Source: Lachnospiraceae bacterium (GTDB lineage: Bacteria > Bacillota > Clostridia > Lachnospirales > Lachnospiraceae). Taken from it: 19,113 bases of DNA. The stretch covers positions 1 through 19,113 of the forward strand of contig CAADTP010000043.1 in NCBI GenBank assembly GCA_900751995.1. The letters are read 5' to 3'. Shown here one piece after another: positions 7,489 through 14,554 of the stretch (positions are counted from its first letter, which is position 1; every line of letters begins with the position of its first letter). The position numbers and the translations under genes are program-made. Below the pieces are notes generated by a model, which made no database searches, was not told where the DNA came from, and saw only the letters and a program-made list of their open reading frames with translations.

Positions 7489-8457
7489 ATGAAAAGTAAA
7501 ATCGTGAGAGGTATTATCAACGGAGGTGTTCTGGCAGCAGTGGCGGCACTTGGGATTACTGTTTATCAGCTTGGAACAAAGCCCATCGCAGAAAATCCCC
7601 AGGAGGAAAATTCTGTACAGGTAGAAGAGACCGGGCTGGAAGAGGAGCTTTCGGACGGGGAAAACGCAGAGGATGCGGCAGCTGCCGGAGATGGCTGGCA
7701 GGATGTAGCACAGGATGAGATCTCTGATGGAGAAACCGGAGATGAAGCAGGTCTGTCAGGAGCTTCAGAAGCCGGAGCAGATGGAGTGACAGGAAGCATC
7801 CGTGAGACTGCAGGAAGTGGTACAGCCGAAAATGCAGCGGCAGATGCAGATAATGGAAGTGGTACGGATGATAGGAGCGTGTCTGCGGCGGCAGGTGCAG
7901 ACAGAAGCCGCACAGATGGCACTGGAAATACAGCAGATAATGCCGGAAATACATCGGCAGAGGGAGCGGTGAATAACGGAGCTGGAGCTTCCACAGATAC
8001 CGCAGAGACCTCAGCTGTCGGAATTGCGGCACAGGCTTTGGATTTTACGGAGGATTCCATTATGGAATGGCCGGTCAGAGGAACGGTTCTTGTGGATTAC
8101 AATATGGATGAAACCGTATATTATCCGACTTTGGATCAGTATCGTGTGAGCTCTGCCATTGCTTTGCAGGCAGTGGAGGATGCGCCGGTGTATGCGGCGG
8201 CAGATGGTCAGGTGCTTTCTGTTGTACAGGATGCCTGTACGGGAACGACTGTGACTATGGAGCTGGGAAATGGTTATCAGGCAGTATATGGGCAGCTGAA
8301 GGACCTTACTGTGGCAGAAGGTGACACAATAAAGGAGGGTGAAGTGATCGGAAATATCAGTGCACCTACCAAATATTATTCTGTAGAAGGCCCGAATCTT
8401 TATTTTGCAATGAAAAAGGATGGCGTGCCGGTAGATCCGTTTGAATATCTGGAATGA
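7489..8457 (+). CDS. spoIIQ: SpoIIQ-like LytM/M23-domain protein, catalytically degenerate
   Basis: A 322-residue protein. The start ATG 7489 has AGGTGG 8 nt upstream; an in-frame ATG at 7372 lacks a ribosome binding site and would put 39 odd residues before the TM helix. One N-terminal membrane helix (about 7-28) is followed by a roughly 155-residue low-complexity linker of Ala, Gly, Asp, Glu, Ser and Thr. A LytM/M23 fold occupies residues 191-322, with APVYAAADGQVLSV and EGDTIKEGEVIGN as its typical motifs. The metal-binding H-x-x-x-D site is replaced by RVSSA (R219 on) and the H-x-H strand reads LYFAM. The protein is therefore probably structural, as in B. subtilis SpoIIQ, which pairs with SpoIIIAH across the engulfed forespore. 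Adjacency to spoIID supports the name over a generic M23 protein. No convincing sigma-F promoter was seen. Confidence 0.85.
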   Translation: MKSKIVRGIINGGVLAAVAALGITVYQLGTKPIAENPQEENSVQVEETGLEEELSDGENAEDAAAAGDGWQDVAQDEISDGETGDEAGLSGASEAGADGVTGSIRETAGSGTAENAAADADNGSGTDDRSVSAAAGADRSRTDGTGNTADNAGNTSAEGAVNNGAGASTDTAETSAVGIAAQALDFTEDSIMEWPVRGTVLVDYNMDETVYYPTLDQYRVSSAIALQAVEDAPVYAAADGQVLSVVQDACTGTTVTMELGNGYQAVYGQLKDLTVAEGDTIKEGEVIGNISAPTKYYSVEGPNLYFAMKKDGVPVDPFEYLE

Positions 8458-8512
8458 CAGGGAAAACCGAAAAACAGATATGCCGGGGAGATTTTTGGAA
8501 ACAGAGTATGGA

Positions 8513-8550
8513 GGATACGGGATGGGAGATATATGCATCCCGTATCCTTT
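8513..8550 (+). terminator. Terminator after the spoIIQ-like gene
   Basis: A perfect 12-bp stem, GGATACGGGATG (8513-8524) with CATCCCGTATCC (8536-8547), has an 11-nt loop and only three Ts after it. The stem is very stable but the U-tract is short, so release may be partial. It separates the sporulation pair from the sucrose regulator. Confidence 0.7.
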
Positions 8551-8621
8551 GCGTTGTGAAGCGTATTAGTGAGAACGGAGTGAGCAGTAATAAAAATTTC
8601 CATTTACATAGGAAAAGAATC

Positions 8622-8650
8622 TTTTTTACCGGAAAGAAACCGTGTATAAT
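8622..8650 (+). promoter_or_regulatory. Candidate promoter of the LacI-type regulator
   Basis: A perfect TATAAT (8645-8650) lies 63 nt before the regulator's start codon. The matching -35 position at 17 bp spacing is an unremarkable run of six Ts (8622-8627), so the promoter would be weak or regulated. No clear operator was recognised beside it. Confidence 0.4.
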
Positions 8651-8712
8651 CTATATTATAAATATGCATACAAGGACAGATATAACAGGACAAAAGAAGA
8701 GGTACATAAGTT

Positions 8713-9693
8713 ATGAACATTAATGAAATAGCCAGGCTTGCCGGAGTTTCCAGAGCTACGGTATCCAGATATTTGAATAATGGATATGTCAGCAGTGAAA
8801 AAAAGGAAGTCATCCGCAGGGTGATCCAGGAGACAGGATATCAGCCATCCTCCCAGGCACAGACACTGCGGACCAAAAAAACCAGTCTCATCGGTGTCAT
8901 CCTTCCAAAGATCAATTCAGATACCATAAGCCGTGAGGTGACAGGGATCAGTGATATTCTTACACGGAGAGGATATCAGCTTATTCTGGCCAATACCAAT
9001 AATGATGTGGAAGAAGAGCTGAAATACCTTTCTCTGTTTAAAGAACGTCAGGTGGACGGAGTGGTTTTTATTGCTACCATGTTTACCAGAAAGCATAAAC
9101 AGATGCTGAAGGATTATAAGGTACCGATCGTGATCCTGGGACAGCATCTGGACGGATATCCATGTATTTATCAGGATGATCATAAAGCAGCTTTTCAGGT
9201 CACGGAGAAGCTGGCGGAGAAGGGGAAAAAGTTTGCCTATATCGGCGTTACAGATAAGGACGAGGCAGTTGGTGCCTGCAGGAAAAAGGGTTTTATGGAT
9301 GCTATCCATAAAGCTAAGCTGGAGGTCGTGCCGGAGAGGATGAAGATCGGAAGCTTTACCATGGATTCCGGGTATGAGATGGCGAAGGAGCTTTTTGAGG
9401 AGGAGCCTTCCATAGATTCTCTTGTGTGTGCTACGGATACTATGGCGGTGGGAGCCATGACTTATTTGAAGGAGATCGGGCTTCGCATTCCCGAGGATGT
9501 TCAGATCGCAGGGATTGGGGATGGAGTTCCGGGTAAGATCGTGGAACCGAAGCTGACAACGGTACATTTTTATTATAAGACCAGCGGAATGGAGGCAGCA
9601 GCCATGCTGGCTGATCTTATTGAGAACGATACCGGGATCAGCAAGGAAATAAAAATGGGATGTGAACTTGTGGAACGGGAATCTCACAGGTAA
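8713..9693 (+). CDS. scrR: LacI-family regulator of the sucrose operon
   Basis: A 326-residue transcription factor. The N-terminal LacI helix-turn-helix (residues 2-55; NINEIARLAGVSRATVSRYL) is followed by the hinge (QAQTLRTKKTSLIGVILP) and a periplasmic-binding-protein-like effector domain to the C-terminus, with motifs such as DGVVFIA, ACRKKGFMDA, LVCATDTMAVGA and IPEDVQIAGIGD. Length is normal for the family. AAGAGG lies about 10 nt before ATG. It reads in the same direction as the PTS permease and GH32 hydrolase genes downstream, but its own terminator and the operon promoter separate them. It is the probable sucrose-responsive repressor (ScrR type). The effector is inferred from neighbours, not from residues. 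A LacI-type palindrome lies at 9966-9979, just after the operon's predicted start point. Confidence 0.9.
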   Translation: MNINEIARLAGVSRATVSRYLNNGYVSSEKKEVIRRVIQETGYQPSSQAQTLRTKKTSLIGVILPKINSDTISREVTGISDILTRRGYQLILANTNNDVEEELKYLSLFKERQVDGVVFIATMFTRKHKQMLKDYKVPIVILGQHLDGYPCIYQDDHKAAFQVTEKLAEKGKKFAYIGVTDKDEAVGACRKKGFMDAIHKAKLEVVPERMKIGSFTMDSGYEMAKELFEEEPSIDSLVCATDTMAVGAMTYLKEIGLRIPEDVQIAGIGDGVPGKIVEPKLTTVHFYYKTSGMEAAAMLADLIENDTGISKEIKMGCELVERESHR

Positions 9694-9745
9694 CAGAGAA
9701 TATCCTCGCAGATAGAGGAAGAAATTATAAGCTATTGTGGAACAG

Positions 9746-9784
9746 GAGCAGATCTTTTGGGAGAAAAAGACCTGCTTCTTTTTG
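9746..9784 (+). terminator. Terminator after scrR
   Basis: AGCAG-A-TCTTTT (9747-9758) pairs with AAAAGA-C-CTGCT (9765-9776) with one internal mismatch and a 6-nt loop, followed by TCTTTTT. It isolates the regulator transcript from the PTS promoter about 150 bp downstream. Confidence 0.75.
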
Positions 9785-9791
9785 TGTGGTG

Positions 9792-9837
9792 CTGTGTTAT
9801 GGCTGAGCAAACACAGAAAAATGCCAGATTTTTTCTG
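9792..9837. other. Two overlapping, mutually exclusive hairpins
   Basis: CTGTGTT (9792-9798) pairs with AACACAG (9810-9816). The same CAG then begins a second possible stem, CAGAAAAAT (9814-9822) with ATTTTTTCTG (9828-9837). It lies after the scrR terminator and upstream of the operon promoter, so it is not in the operon leader. It may be a back-up terminator for read-through, or chance. Confidence 0.3.
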
Positions 9838-9924
9838 CGATGTCCTGACTGGTTTGTCTGTCTTGCATCTGTTCTTATGAAATATGTACAATTTTGACCG
9901 AAGAAATTTGTGCGATGTTGCGGA

Positions 9925-9953
9925 TTTACAAATAATAATGCAGTAGTTATAAT
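9925..9953 (+). promoter_or_regulatory. Sigma-A promoter of the sucrose operon
   Basis: TTTACA (9925-9930) and a perfect TATAAT (9948-9953) are separated by exactly 17 bp, with one mismatch in the -35. Transcription would start near 9960. ATTTGT (9906-9911) and ACAAAT, which overlaps the -35 box, form a 6-bp inverted repeat. Confidence 0.8.
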
Positions 9954-9959
9954 ACAAGT

Positions 9960-10235
9960 AAGATATGAGAACGATTCCACATAAGAACACAAGCAACAAC
10001 ATAAAACAAACCATTGAAAAGTGCTAAAATCATCAAAAAACTTAAAAAAATGGAAAGATTACCGTTCCTTGTATGAATAGATATATGAAATCAATCTCAT
10101 AAATAAATGAAAAACAATGGATCAGAGATAATAAATCCCGGGAAGCTGAAGAAAGAACAGACAGATCTGATCCGAAGAAAGGGAAAGCAGAAAGAGATGA
10201 CTGTCCGGGAACAGTAGCAGAAAAGGAGGAAGGAC
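9960..10235 (+). promoter_or_regulatory. Long A-rich 5' leader of the sucrose operon
   Basis: About 275 nt separate the predicted start site from the scrA ATG. The leader holds an 8-bp perfect inverted repeat, GGATCAGA (10119-10126) and TCTGATCC (10166-10173), with a palindromic TCCCGGGA inside the loop. A small hairpin, ACTGT/ACAGT (10200-10215), sits just before the AGGAGG ribosome binding site. No U-tract follows these stems, so they are not terminators. No known riboswitch or LicT/SacT-type antiterminator site was recognised. Confidence 0.45.
9966..9979 (+). promoter_or_regulatory. cre-like / LacI-type operator
   Basis: TGAGAACGATTCCA matches the CcpA cre consensus TGWAANCGNTNWCA at 12 of 14 positions, including the central CG. 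It is centred about 12 bp after the predicted start site, a position where binding blocks transcription. LacI-family repressors such as ScrR use similar CG-centred palindromes, so it could serve CcpA, ScrR or both. Confidence 0.6.
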
Positions 10236-12155
10236 ATGGATTACAGAAAGACAGCACAGGAAATCTATGATCATGTAGGAAAGAAAGAAAACATCATTTC
10301 CGCGGCGCACTGTGCAACAAGGCTTCGTCTGGTCATTGCGGATAATGACAAGGCGGATAAGGAATATGTAGAGAACATCGACGGTGTGAAGGGCGTGTTT
10401 TTCGCACAGGGACAGATGCAGATCATCCTGGGAACAGGAGTTGTAAACAAGGTTTATGATGAATTTATCCAGATCGCCGGAATATCAGAGAGTAGTAAGG
10501 ATGAGCTTAAGAAGGTGGCAGCATCCAAGGCTAATCCGATACAGAGACTGATCAAGACACTGGGAGATATTTTTGTCCCGATCATCCCAGCTATCGTAGC
10601 CAGCGGATTTTTGATGGGAATCATGGAAGCCCTGAACTTCATGGTAAACAACGGCTTCCTGAATATTAACACCAATGGTTCCATTTATGTATTTGCACAG
10701 CTTTTCAGTAACACAGCGTATACATTTCTGCCGATCCTTATCGCTTACAGTGGTGCGAAGGTGTTCGGTGCCAACCCTTATCTGGGTGCGGTTATCGGTA
10801 TGATCATGATCCATCCAAATCTGCAGAATGCCTGGACTGTTGCAACAGAGGGTGTGCAGGCAACGCAGAAGGTATGGTTTGGACTTTACTCCATTGACAT
10901 GGTGGGATATCAGGGACATGTAATCCCGGTTATCATTGCAGTATGGGTACTGGCACAGATCGAGAAAAGACTTCATAAGATCGTACCTGCAATGTTCGAT
11001 CTTTTTGTAACACCACTTGTCAGTGTTTTTGTAACCGGTTATCTTACACTTTCCATTATCGGACCGATCTTCGTAGCTGTTGAGAACGGACTTCTGGATG
11101 GAATCCAGTGGCTGATCGCACTGCCATTTGGAATCGGAAGCTTTATCATGGGTGCCTTTTATGCACCGACTGTTGTTGCTGGTGTTCATCACATGTACAC
11201 TATCATTGACCTTGGACAGCTGGCCAAATTCGGCGTTACCTACTGGCTGCCACTTGCATCTGCAGCTAACATTGCACAGGGTGGTGCAGCTCTTGCTGTA
11301 GGCCTGAAATCCAGAAATCAGAAGATCAAATCCATGGCTGTTCCTTCTGCCTTAAGCGCATGCATGGGAATCACAGAGCCGGCAATCTTCGGTGTAAACA
11401 TCCGCTTCGGAAAGCCGTTTATCATGGGCTGCCTGGGTGGTGCATGCGGAGCACTTTTTGCCTCCATTAGCAGTCTTGGTGCCACAGGAACAGGTGTTAC
11501 CGGTATCTTCGGAATCCTGCTGTGCTTGAATAATCCAGTTGGTTATATCCTGATGTTTGCCATCGCATTTGGTGTGGCTTTTGTGCTTACCTGGATGTTC
11601 GGATATAAGGATGAAGTACAGGAAACAACTGAAAAAAATATTGAAGCAGAGAAAAAATCAGATGCTCCGGCAGAAATTGCCCAGGAGAAAACTTCAGAGA
11701 CAGGTGCACAGACCCTCTACAGCCCGCTTGAGGGAACTGCGATCCCGCTTTCAGAAGTAAAGGATGCAACCTTTGCATCTGAAGTCCTTGGAAGGGGCAT
11801 GGCAGTGATTCCGTCCAAAGGTGAAGTAAAAGCACCCTGTGACGCTACGGTTTCTACAATTTTTGACACAAAGCATGCCATCGGGCTTGCAACAGAAAGT
11901 GGTCTGGAGCTGCTGATCCATATCGGCGTTGACACCGTTGAACTTGGCGGTAAATTCTACACCGCTCATGTAAAGGACGGTGACGTGGTCAAAAAAGGCC
12001 AGACACTGATCACCTTTGATATGGATGCTATTAAGGCAGCCGGCTATGATGTGACCACACCGCTGATCGTAACCAATACCGATGATTATGAAGAAGTAAA
12101 AATGCTTGCAGAAGGAATAGTAAATAATGGTTCTGAAGTACTGGAGGTAAAATAA
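10236..12155 (+). CDS. scrA: Sucrose-specific PTS permease EIIBCA
   Basis: A 639-residue single-chain PTS transporter. It takes up sucrose and phosphorylates it to sucrose-6-phosphate using HPr-borne phosphate. Domain order is EIIB (about 1-85, phospho-Cys26 in the HCATRLRL motif), EIIC (about 100-460, some ten hydrophobic segments, with GAFYAPTVVAGVHHMY and ACMGITEPAIFGVN typical of the glucose/sucrose superfamily), a charged linker (about 462-490), then EIIA of the Glc type (about 490-639). EIIA has phospho-His562 in LLIHIGVDTVEL and the helper His547 fifteen residues earlier, the same spacing as His75/His90 in E. coli EIIA-Glc. All phosphorylation sites are intact. AGGAGG lies upstream of ATG. 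The sucrose assignment rests on similarity to the ScrA/SacP class and the GH32 gene one base downstream; trehalose or another disaccharide is less likely. Confidence 0.93.
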   Translation: MDYRKTAQEIYDHVGKKENIISAAHCATRLRLVIADNDKADKEYVENIDGVKGVFFAQGQMQIILGTGVVNKVYDEFIQIAGISESSKDELKKVAASKANPIQRLIKTLGDIFVPIIPAIVASGFLMGIMEALNFMVNNGFLNINTNGSIYVFAQLFSNTAYTFLPILIAYSGAKVFGANPYLGAVIGMIMIHPNLQNAWTVATEGVQATQKVWFGLYSIDMVGYQGHVIPVIIAVWVLAQIEKRLHKIVPAMFDLFVTPLVSVFVTGYLTLSIIGPIFVAVENGLLDGIQWLIALPFGIGSFIMGAFYAPTVVAGVHHMYTIIDLGQLAKFGVTYWLPLASAANIAQGGAALAVGLKSRNQKIKSMAVPSALSACMGITEPAIFGVNIRFGKPFIMGCLGGACGALFASISSLGATGTGVTGIFGILLCLNNPVGYILMFAIAFGVAFVLTWMFGYKDEVQETTEKNIEAEKKSDAPAEIAQEKTSETGAQTLYSPLEGTAIPLSEVKDATFASEVLGRGMAVIPSKGEVKAPCDATVSTIFDTKHAIGLATESGLELLIHIGVDTVELGGKFYTAHVKDGDVVKKGQTLITFDMDAIKAAGYDVTTPLIVTNTDDYEEVKMLAEGIVNNGSEVLEVK

Positions 12156-12156
12156 A

Positions 12157-13584
12157 ATGAGTTCTCTGACCAAGGTCCTTGCAGAGGAAGTGCGAAAAAT
12201 CGAGGAAACGGTAGCAGTTGCCAGGACGATGCAGACAAACCGTCTGACCCATCATCTGATGCCGCCTGTGGGATGGCTCAATGACCCGAACGGATTATGC
12301 TGGTACAAGGGAAGATATCATGTGTTTTTCCAGTATTCTCCGTTTGAGGCCAACGGTGGACTGAAATTCTGGGGGCATTACTCCAGTGAAGATATGATCA
12401 GCTGGAGATATGAAGGGGTTCCGCTTCTGCCGGACAGCATTTATGACTGTCATGGTGTTTACTCAGGCTCTGCCATTGCGGAGAAAGATAAGCTTCATCT
12501 TTTCTACACAGGAAACATCAAGATGGATGGAGATTATGATTATATCAATAACGGAAGACAGTCCAGCACTCTTCATGTGGAGAGTGCGGACGGCCTTCAT
12601 TTCGGAACAAAGGAGGTTGCAGTTTCCTGTGAGGATTATCCGGAGAATTACACCTGCCACATCCGTGACCCGAAGGTCTGGAAGGAGGGGGAAGAGTACC
12701 GGATGATCCTTGGCGGCCGTCAGAAAAGCGACCAGGGCGCCGTACTTTTTTACAGATCCGAAGATCTGAAGAACTGGAAATTTGACAGTGAGCTTACTAC
12801 GGAGAAGACATTCGGATACATGTGGGAGTGCCCGGATTTTTTCACTCTTGAGGGACAGGAGGTGCTTTCTGTATCTCCCCAGGGACTGACCAGAGAAGAG
12901 TTCCGTTTTCAGAACATCTATCAGTCCGGATACTTTATCCTGAAGGATGGAAAGCCGGAGGAAAAAGCTTTCCGGGAATGGGACCACGGCTTTGATTTCT
13001 ATGCACCCCAGACATTTCAGGATGGAAAGGGCAGACGGATCCTGATCGGCTGGATGGGAATGCCGGATGCAGATGAGGAGTATGTGAATCCTACAGCAGA
13101 GAGCGAAGGCTGGCAGCATTGCCTGACTGTTCCAAGGGAAGTTACGTATAAAAACGGAATGCTTTATCAGTATCCGGTGGAAGAACTGAACGGGCTGAGA
13201 AAGACTGGCGTTTCTGTCAGCGGTTCCAGTGCGGAGATTCCGGTGAATGGACCGTTTGATCTGGATGTTCAGGTAAAAGGTGAGCAGGGTAAAGTGAGCC
13301 TTGGGGAAAATCTCTTCCTGGAATATCAGGACGGAGATGTGATCTTAACTCTCTCCGAGAAGGCCGGTGCCGGACGTAAAGTACGTAAGGCGCATGTTCC
13401 GTCCGGTAAGGTTGAAGCTTTCAGAATCCTTGCAGATACCACAGCAGTGGAAATCTATGTGAATGGTGGAGAAATTGTTTTTTCTACCAGGTATTATCCG
13501 GAAACGGATGAGCAGACTGTGAAGGTGGAGGCTGTGGAGTGTGATGGGAAGATTTATGTGCTGAAGAATTATGTGATGGAGTAG
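12157..13584 (+). CDS. scrB: Sucrose-6-phosphate hydrolase (GH32)
   Basis: A 475-residue cytoplasmic GH32 enzyme that splits sucrose-6-phosphate into glucose-6-phosphate and fructose. The five-bladed propeller shows the catalytic triad motifs: WLNDPNG with nucleophile Asp43, RDP with the transition-state Asp171, and the EC motif with acid/base Glu224. Other family landmarks are FFQYSPF, YSGSAI, LFYTG and a C-terminal beta-sandwich from about residue 345. Length is normal and there is no signal peptide, as expected for a PTS partner rather than a secreted invertase. The start codon lies one base after the scrA stop, with GGAGG (12143-12147) inside the end of scrA, so translation is probably coupled. 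It is the last gene of the operon. Confidence 0.95.
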   Translation: MSSLTKVLAEEVRKIEETVAVARTMQTNRLTHHLMPPVGWLNDPNGLCWYKGRYHVFFQYSPFEANGGLKFWGHYSSEDMISWRYEGVPLLPDSIYDCHGVYSGSAIAEKDKLHLFYTGNIKMDGDYDYINNGRQSSTLHVESADGLHFGTKEVAVSCEDYPENYTCHIRDPKVWKEGEEYRMILGGRQKSDQGAVLFYRSEDLKNWKFDSELTTEKTFGYMWECPDFFTLEGQEVLSVSPQGLTREEFRFQNIYQSGYFILKDGKPEEKAFREWDHGFDFYAPQTFQDGKGRRILIGWMGMPDADEEYVNPTAESEGWQHCLTVPREVTYKNGMLYQYPVEELNGLRKTGVSVSGSSAEIPVNGPFDLDVQVKGEQGKVSLGENLFLEYQDGDVILTLSEKAGAGRKVRKAHVPSGKVEAFRILADTTAVEIYVNGGEIVFSTRYYPETDEQTVKVEAVECDGKIYVLKNYVME

Positions 13585-13649
13585 GCAGAGCTTATTGATC
13601 GTGAAATACAGCAAGATCAGAATACGAATACCTATAGAGCAGCTATGCA

Positions 13650-13666
13650 GTGAATTCCATATTCAC
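13650..13666. other. Small hairpin after scrB
   Basis: GTGAAT (13650-13655) and ATTCAC (13661-13666) form a 6-bp stem with a 5-nt loop, 65 nt after scrB and before the operon terminator. It could slow 3' exonuclease decay of the operon mRNA. It has no U-tract, so it is not a terminator itself. Confidence 0.35.
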
Positions 13667-13690
13667 AGAAATAAGAAATGACCGTATAAT

Positions 13691-13742
13691 AAAGCAGGTG
13701 GGAAAATCCGCAGCCGGAATCCCGACCTGCTTTTATTTTTTT
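13691..13742 (+). terminator. Terminator of the sucrose operon
   Basis: AAAGCAGGT (13691-13699) pairs with ACCTGCTTT (13725-13733). An inner GG...TCC/GGA...CCC extension completes a long stem, and the tail is TTTTATTTTTTT. It is the strongest terminator in the window and closes the scrA-scrB transcript. Confidence 0.9.
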
Positions 13743-13851
13743 GATGTAAGTGAAATACATGAATTGTGCCGGCTGCTTGAGGATAGAAGGACGGCTGCTG
13801 AAGAAATGTTGGTGGCTGTCTTTACATAGAAAGAATGCGGCCGACTGGATG

Positions 13852-13880
13852 TTTGTTTTACAGGAGAGGAAATATCACGG
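13852..13880 (+). repeat. 29-nt hairpin element, copy 1
   Basis: This copy matches 13917-13945 at 25 of 29 positions, with the first 14 bases (TTTGTTTTACAGGA) identical. Together with the bases just before it, GATGTTT can pair with AAATATC through one G-U pair, leaving a loop that holds ACAGGA. It lies in the untranslated stretch before the GIY-YIG gene. Confidence 0.6.
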
Positions 13881-13916
13881 AAGACAGATCACACTGTCCA
13901 GAAAAGTGTTCAGATA

Positions 13917-13945
13917 TTTGTTTTACAGGAAGGCAAATATCAGGG
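13917..13945 (+). repeat. 29-nt hairpin element, copy 2
   Basis: The second copy starts 65 nt after the first. The stem is perfect here: GATATTTG (13913-13920) with CAAATATC (13934-13941), and the 13-nt loop again carries TTTTACAGGA. Conservation of the loop and the compensated stem suggest an RNA or protein-binding element rather than random duplication. It ends about 70 nt before the GIY-YIG start codon. Confidence 0.6.
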
Positions 13946-14016
13946 TTGATGTTACTGAAGATGTACTGGCATTTGGCATTGTATTGCATAAATTTTTTAT
14001 AGAAGAGGAGACTGCT

Positions 14017-14259
14017 ATGAACTATACATACATCGTGCAGTGTGCGGACGGCACGCTCTACACCGGCTGGACAAACTGCCTTGCCAGGCGGATGAAAGCC
14101 CATAATGAAGGCAAAGCAGGCGCCAAATATACCCGGGCCAAAAGGCCGGTGAAGCTGGTGTATTACGAAGGCTTTGCCACAAAGGAGGAGGCCATGAGCC
14201 GGGAGTACCGGATCAAGCAGCTGACCAGGGAGAAGAAGCTGGAGTTGATGAAGTTCTGA
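14017..14259 (+). CDS. GIY-YIG domain protein, UPF0213 family
   Basis: An 80-residue, single-domain protein of the UPF0213 (YhbQ/YazA) group. The fold signature is TYIVQCADGTLYTGWTN (residues 4-20, with Tyr5 and Tyr15 in the GIY and YIG positions). It continues with LARRMKAHN (Arg24-Asn30), KYTRAKRPVKLVYYE, and the helix EEAMSREYRIKQLTREKK carrying the conserved Glu. This is a whole domain at about the family's usual size. ATG 14017 is chosen because AGAGGAG lies 6 nt upstream and the GIY-YIG fold begins at once. The same frame is open back to 13750, but the extra 89 codons resemble nothing. GIY-YIG domains cleave DNA in larger proteins; the role of this stand-alone group is not settled. Confidence 0.88.
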   Translation: MNYTYIVQCADGTLYTGWTNCLARRMKAHNEGKAGAKYTRAKRPVKLVYYEGFATKEEAMSREYRIKQLTREKKLELMKF

Positions 14260-14336
14260 AACTGTCGGAAATCTTTTCAATTCCGGATGCAGACCCGTCA
14301 CTGGAGCTGAAGGCAGTCATGCTGAATATCAATAAG
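14256..14336 (+). pseudogene. Remnant of an Rpn/PD-(D/E)XK family transposase-like gene
   Basis: Directly at the GIY-YIG stop codon, the frame starting with CTG at 14256 reads LKLSEIFSIPDADPSLELKA then VMLNIN. The pattern LxLSexF...LELxxxMLNIN is typical of the C-terminal half of Rpn-type (PD-(D/E)XK nuclease family transposase) proteins. No start codon, nuclease core or downstream continuation is present. After VMLNIN the frame passes into terminator sequence and loses any resemblance. It is probably the stub of a deleted copy. The assignment rests on about 26 residues recognised by eye. Confidence 0.45.
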
Positions 14337-14347
14337 AGTAGTTCAAT

Positions 14348-14401
14348 AAGAGCGAAAAGTTCTGCACGATACCAATATCAGAGCTTATCGCTCTTTTTGT
14401 A
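14348..14401 (+). terminator. Terminator after the GIY-YIG gene / Rpn remnant
   Basis: AAGAGCGA (14348-14355) pairs with TCGCTCTT (14388-14395). An inner stem GTTCTG/CAGAGC extends it, and the tail is TTTTT. It ends transcription from the GIY-YIG gene and isolates the next gene. Confidence 0.75.
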
Positions 14402-14474
14402 TACACGGCAGGCGGGCAGCTGCAACGGAGGCAGAAAAAGACGCTTTATGATAATAAAAATCAAATATTTGGAA

Positions 14475-14503
14475 TTGTGTGAATATTGTGAACATGGTAG
14501 AAT
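14475..14503 (+). promoter_or_regulatory. Extended -10 promoter of the metallopeptidase-like gene
   Basis: TAGAAT (14498-14503) is preceded by TGG, giving a TGn extended -10. TTGTGT (14475-14480) sits at exactly 17 bp as a partial -35. The start would be near 14510, leaving a 45-nt leader. That leader holds a small CTCAG/CTGAG hairpin (14523-14536) just before the ribosome binding site. Confidence 0.6.
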
Positions 14504-14554
14504 AAACACAAAAATCAAAGAACTCAGTCAGCTGAGAAGAGGAAAGGAAAGAGG

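Larger units (their letters stand above)
13745..14016. other. Gene-poor stretch with a possible coding remnant
   Basis: No complete gene is supported. Bases 13746-13829 can be read as 27 codons (VSEIHELCRLLEDRRTAAEE...) ending in TAG. The composition looks protein-like, but there is no start or ribosome binding site, so it may be the decayed end of a gene. The rest holds two similar hairpin elements, listed separately. No sigma-A promoter with good spacing was found for the GIY-YIG gene that follows. Confidence 0.35.

Noticed and set aside
7566..8060. Long antisense open frames across the spoIIQ linker
   Set aside because: They are a by-product of the Ala/Gly/Asp codon bias of the linker, with low-complexity translations and no ribosome binding site.
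13852..13945. CRISPR-like array
   Set aside because: There are only two imperfect repeats, one spacer, no leader and no cas genes; hairpin elements are a better description.
13750..14016. 89-codon extension of the GIY-YIG protein
   Set aside because: The sequence looks random, rich in Arg, Cys and Trp, and contains the repeated hairpins; AGAGGAG precedes ATG 14017.
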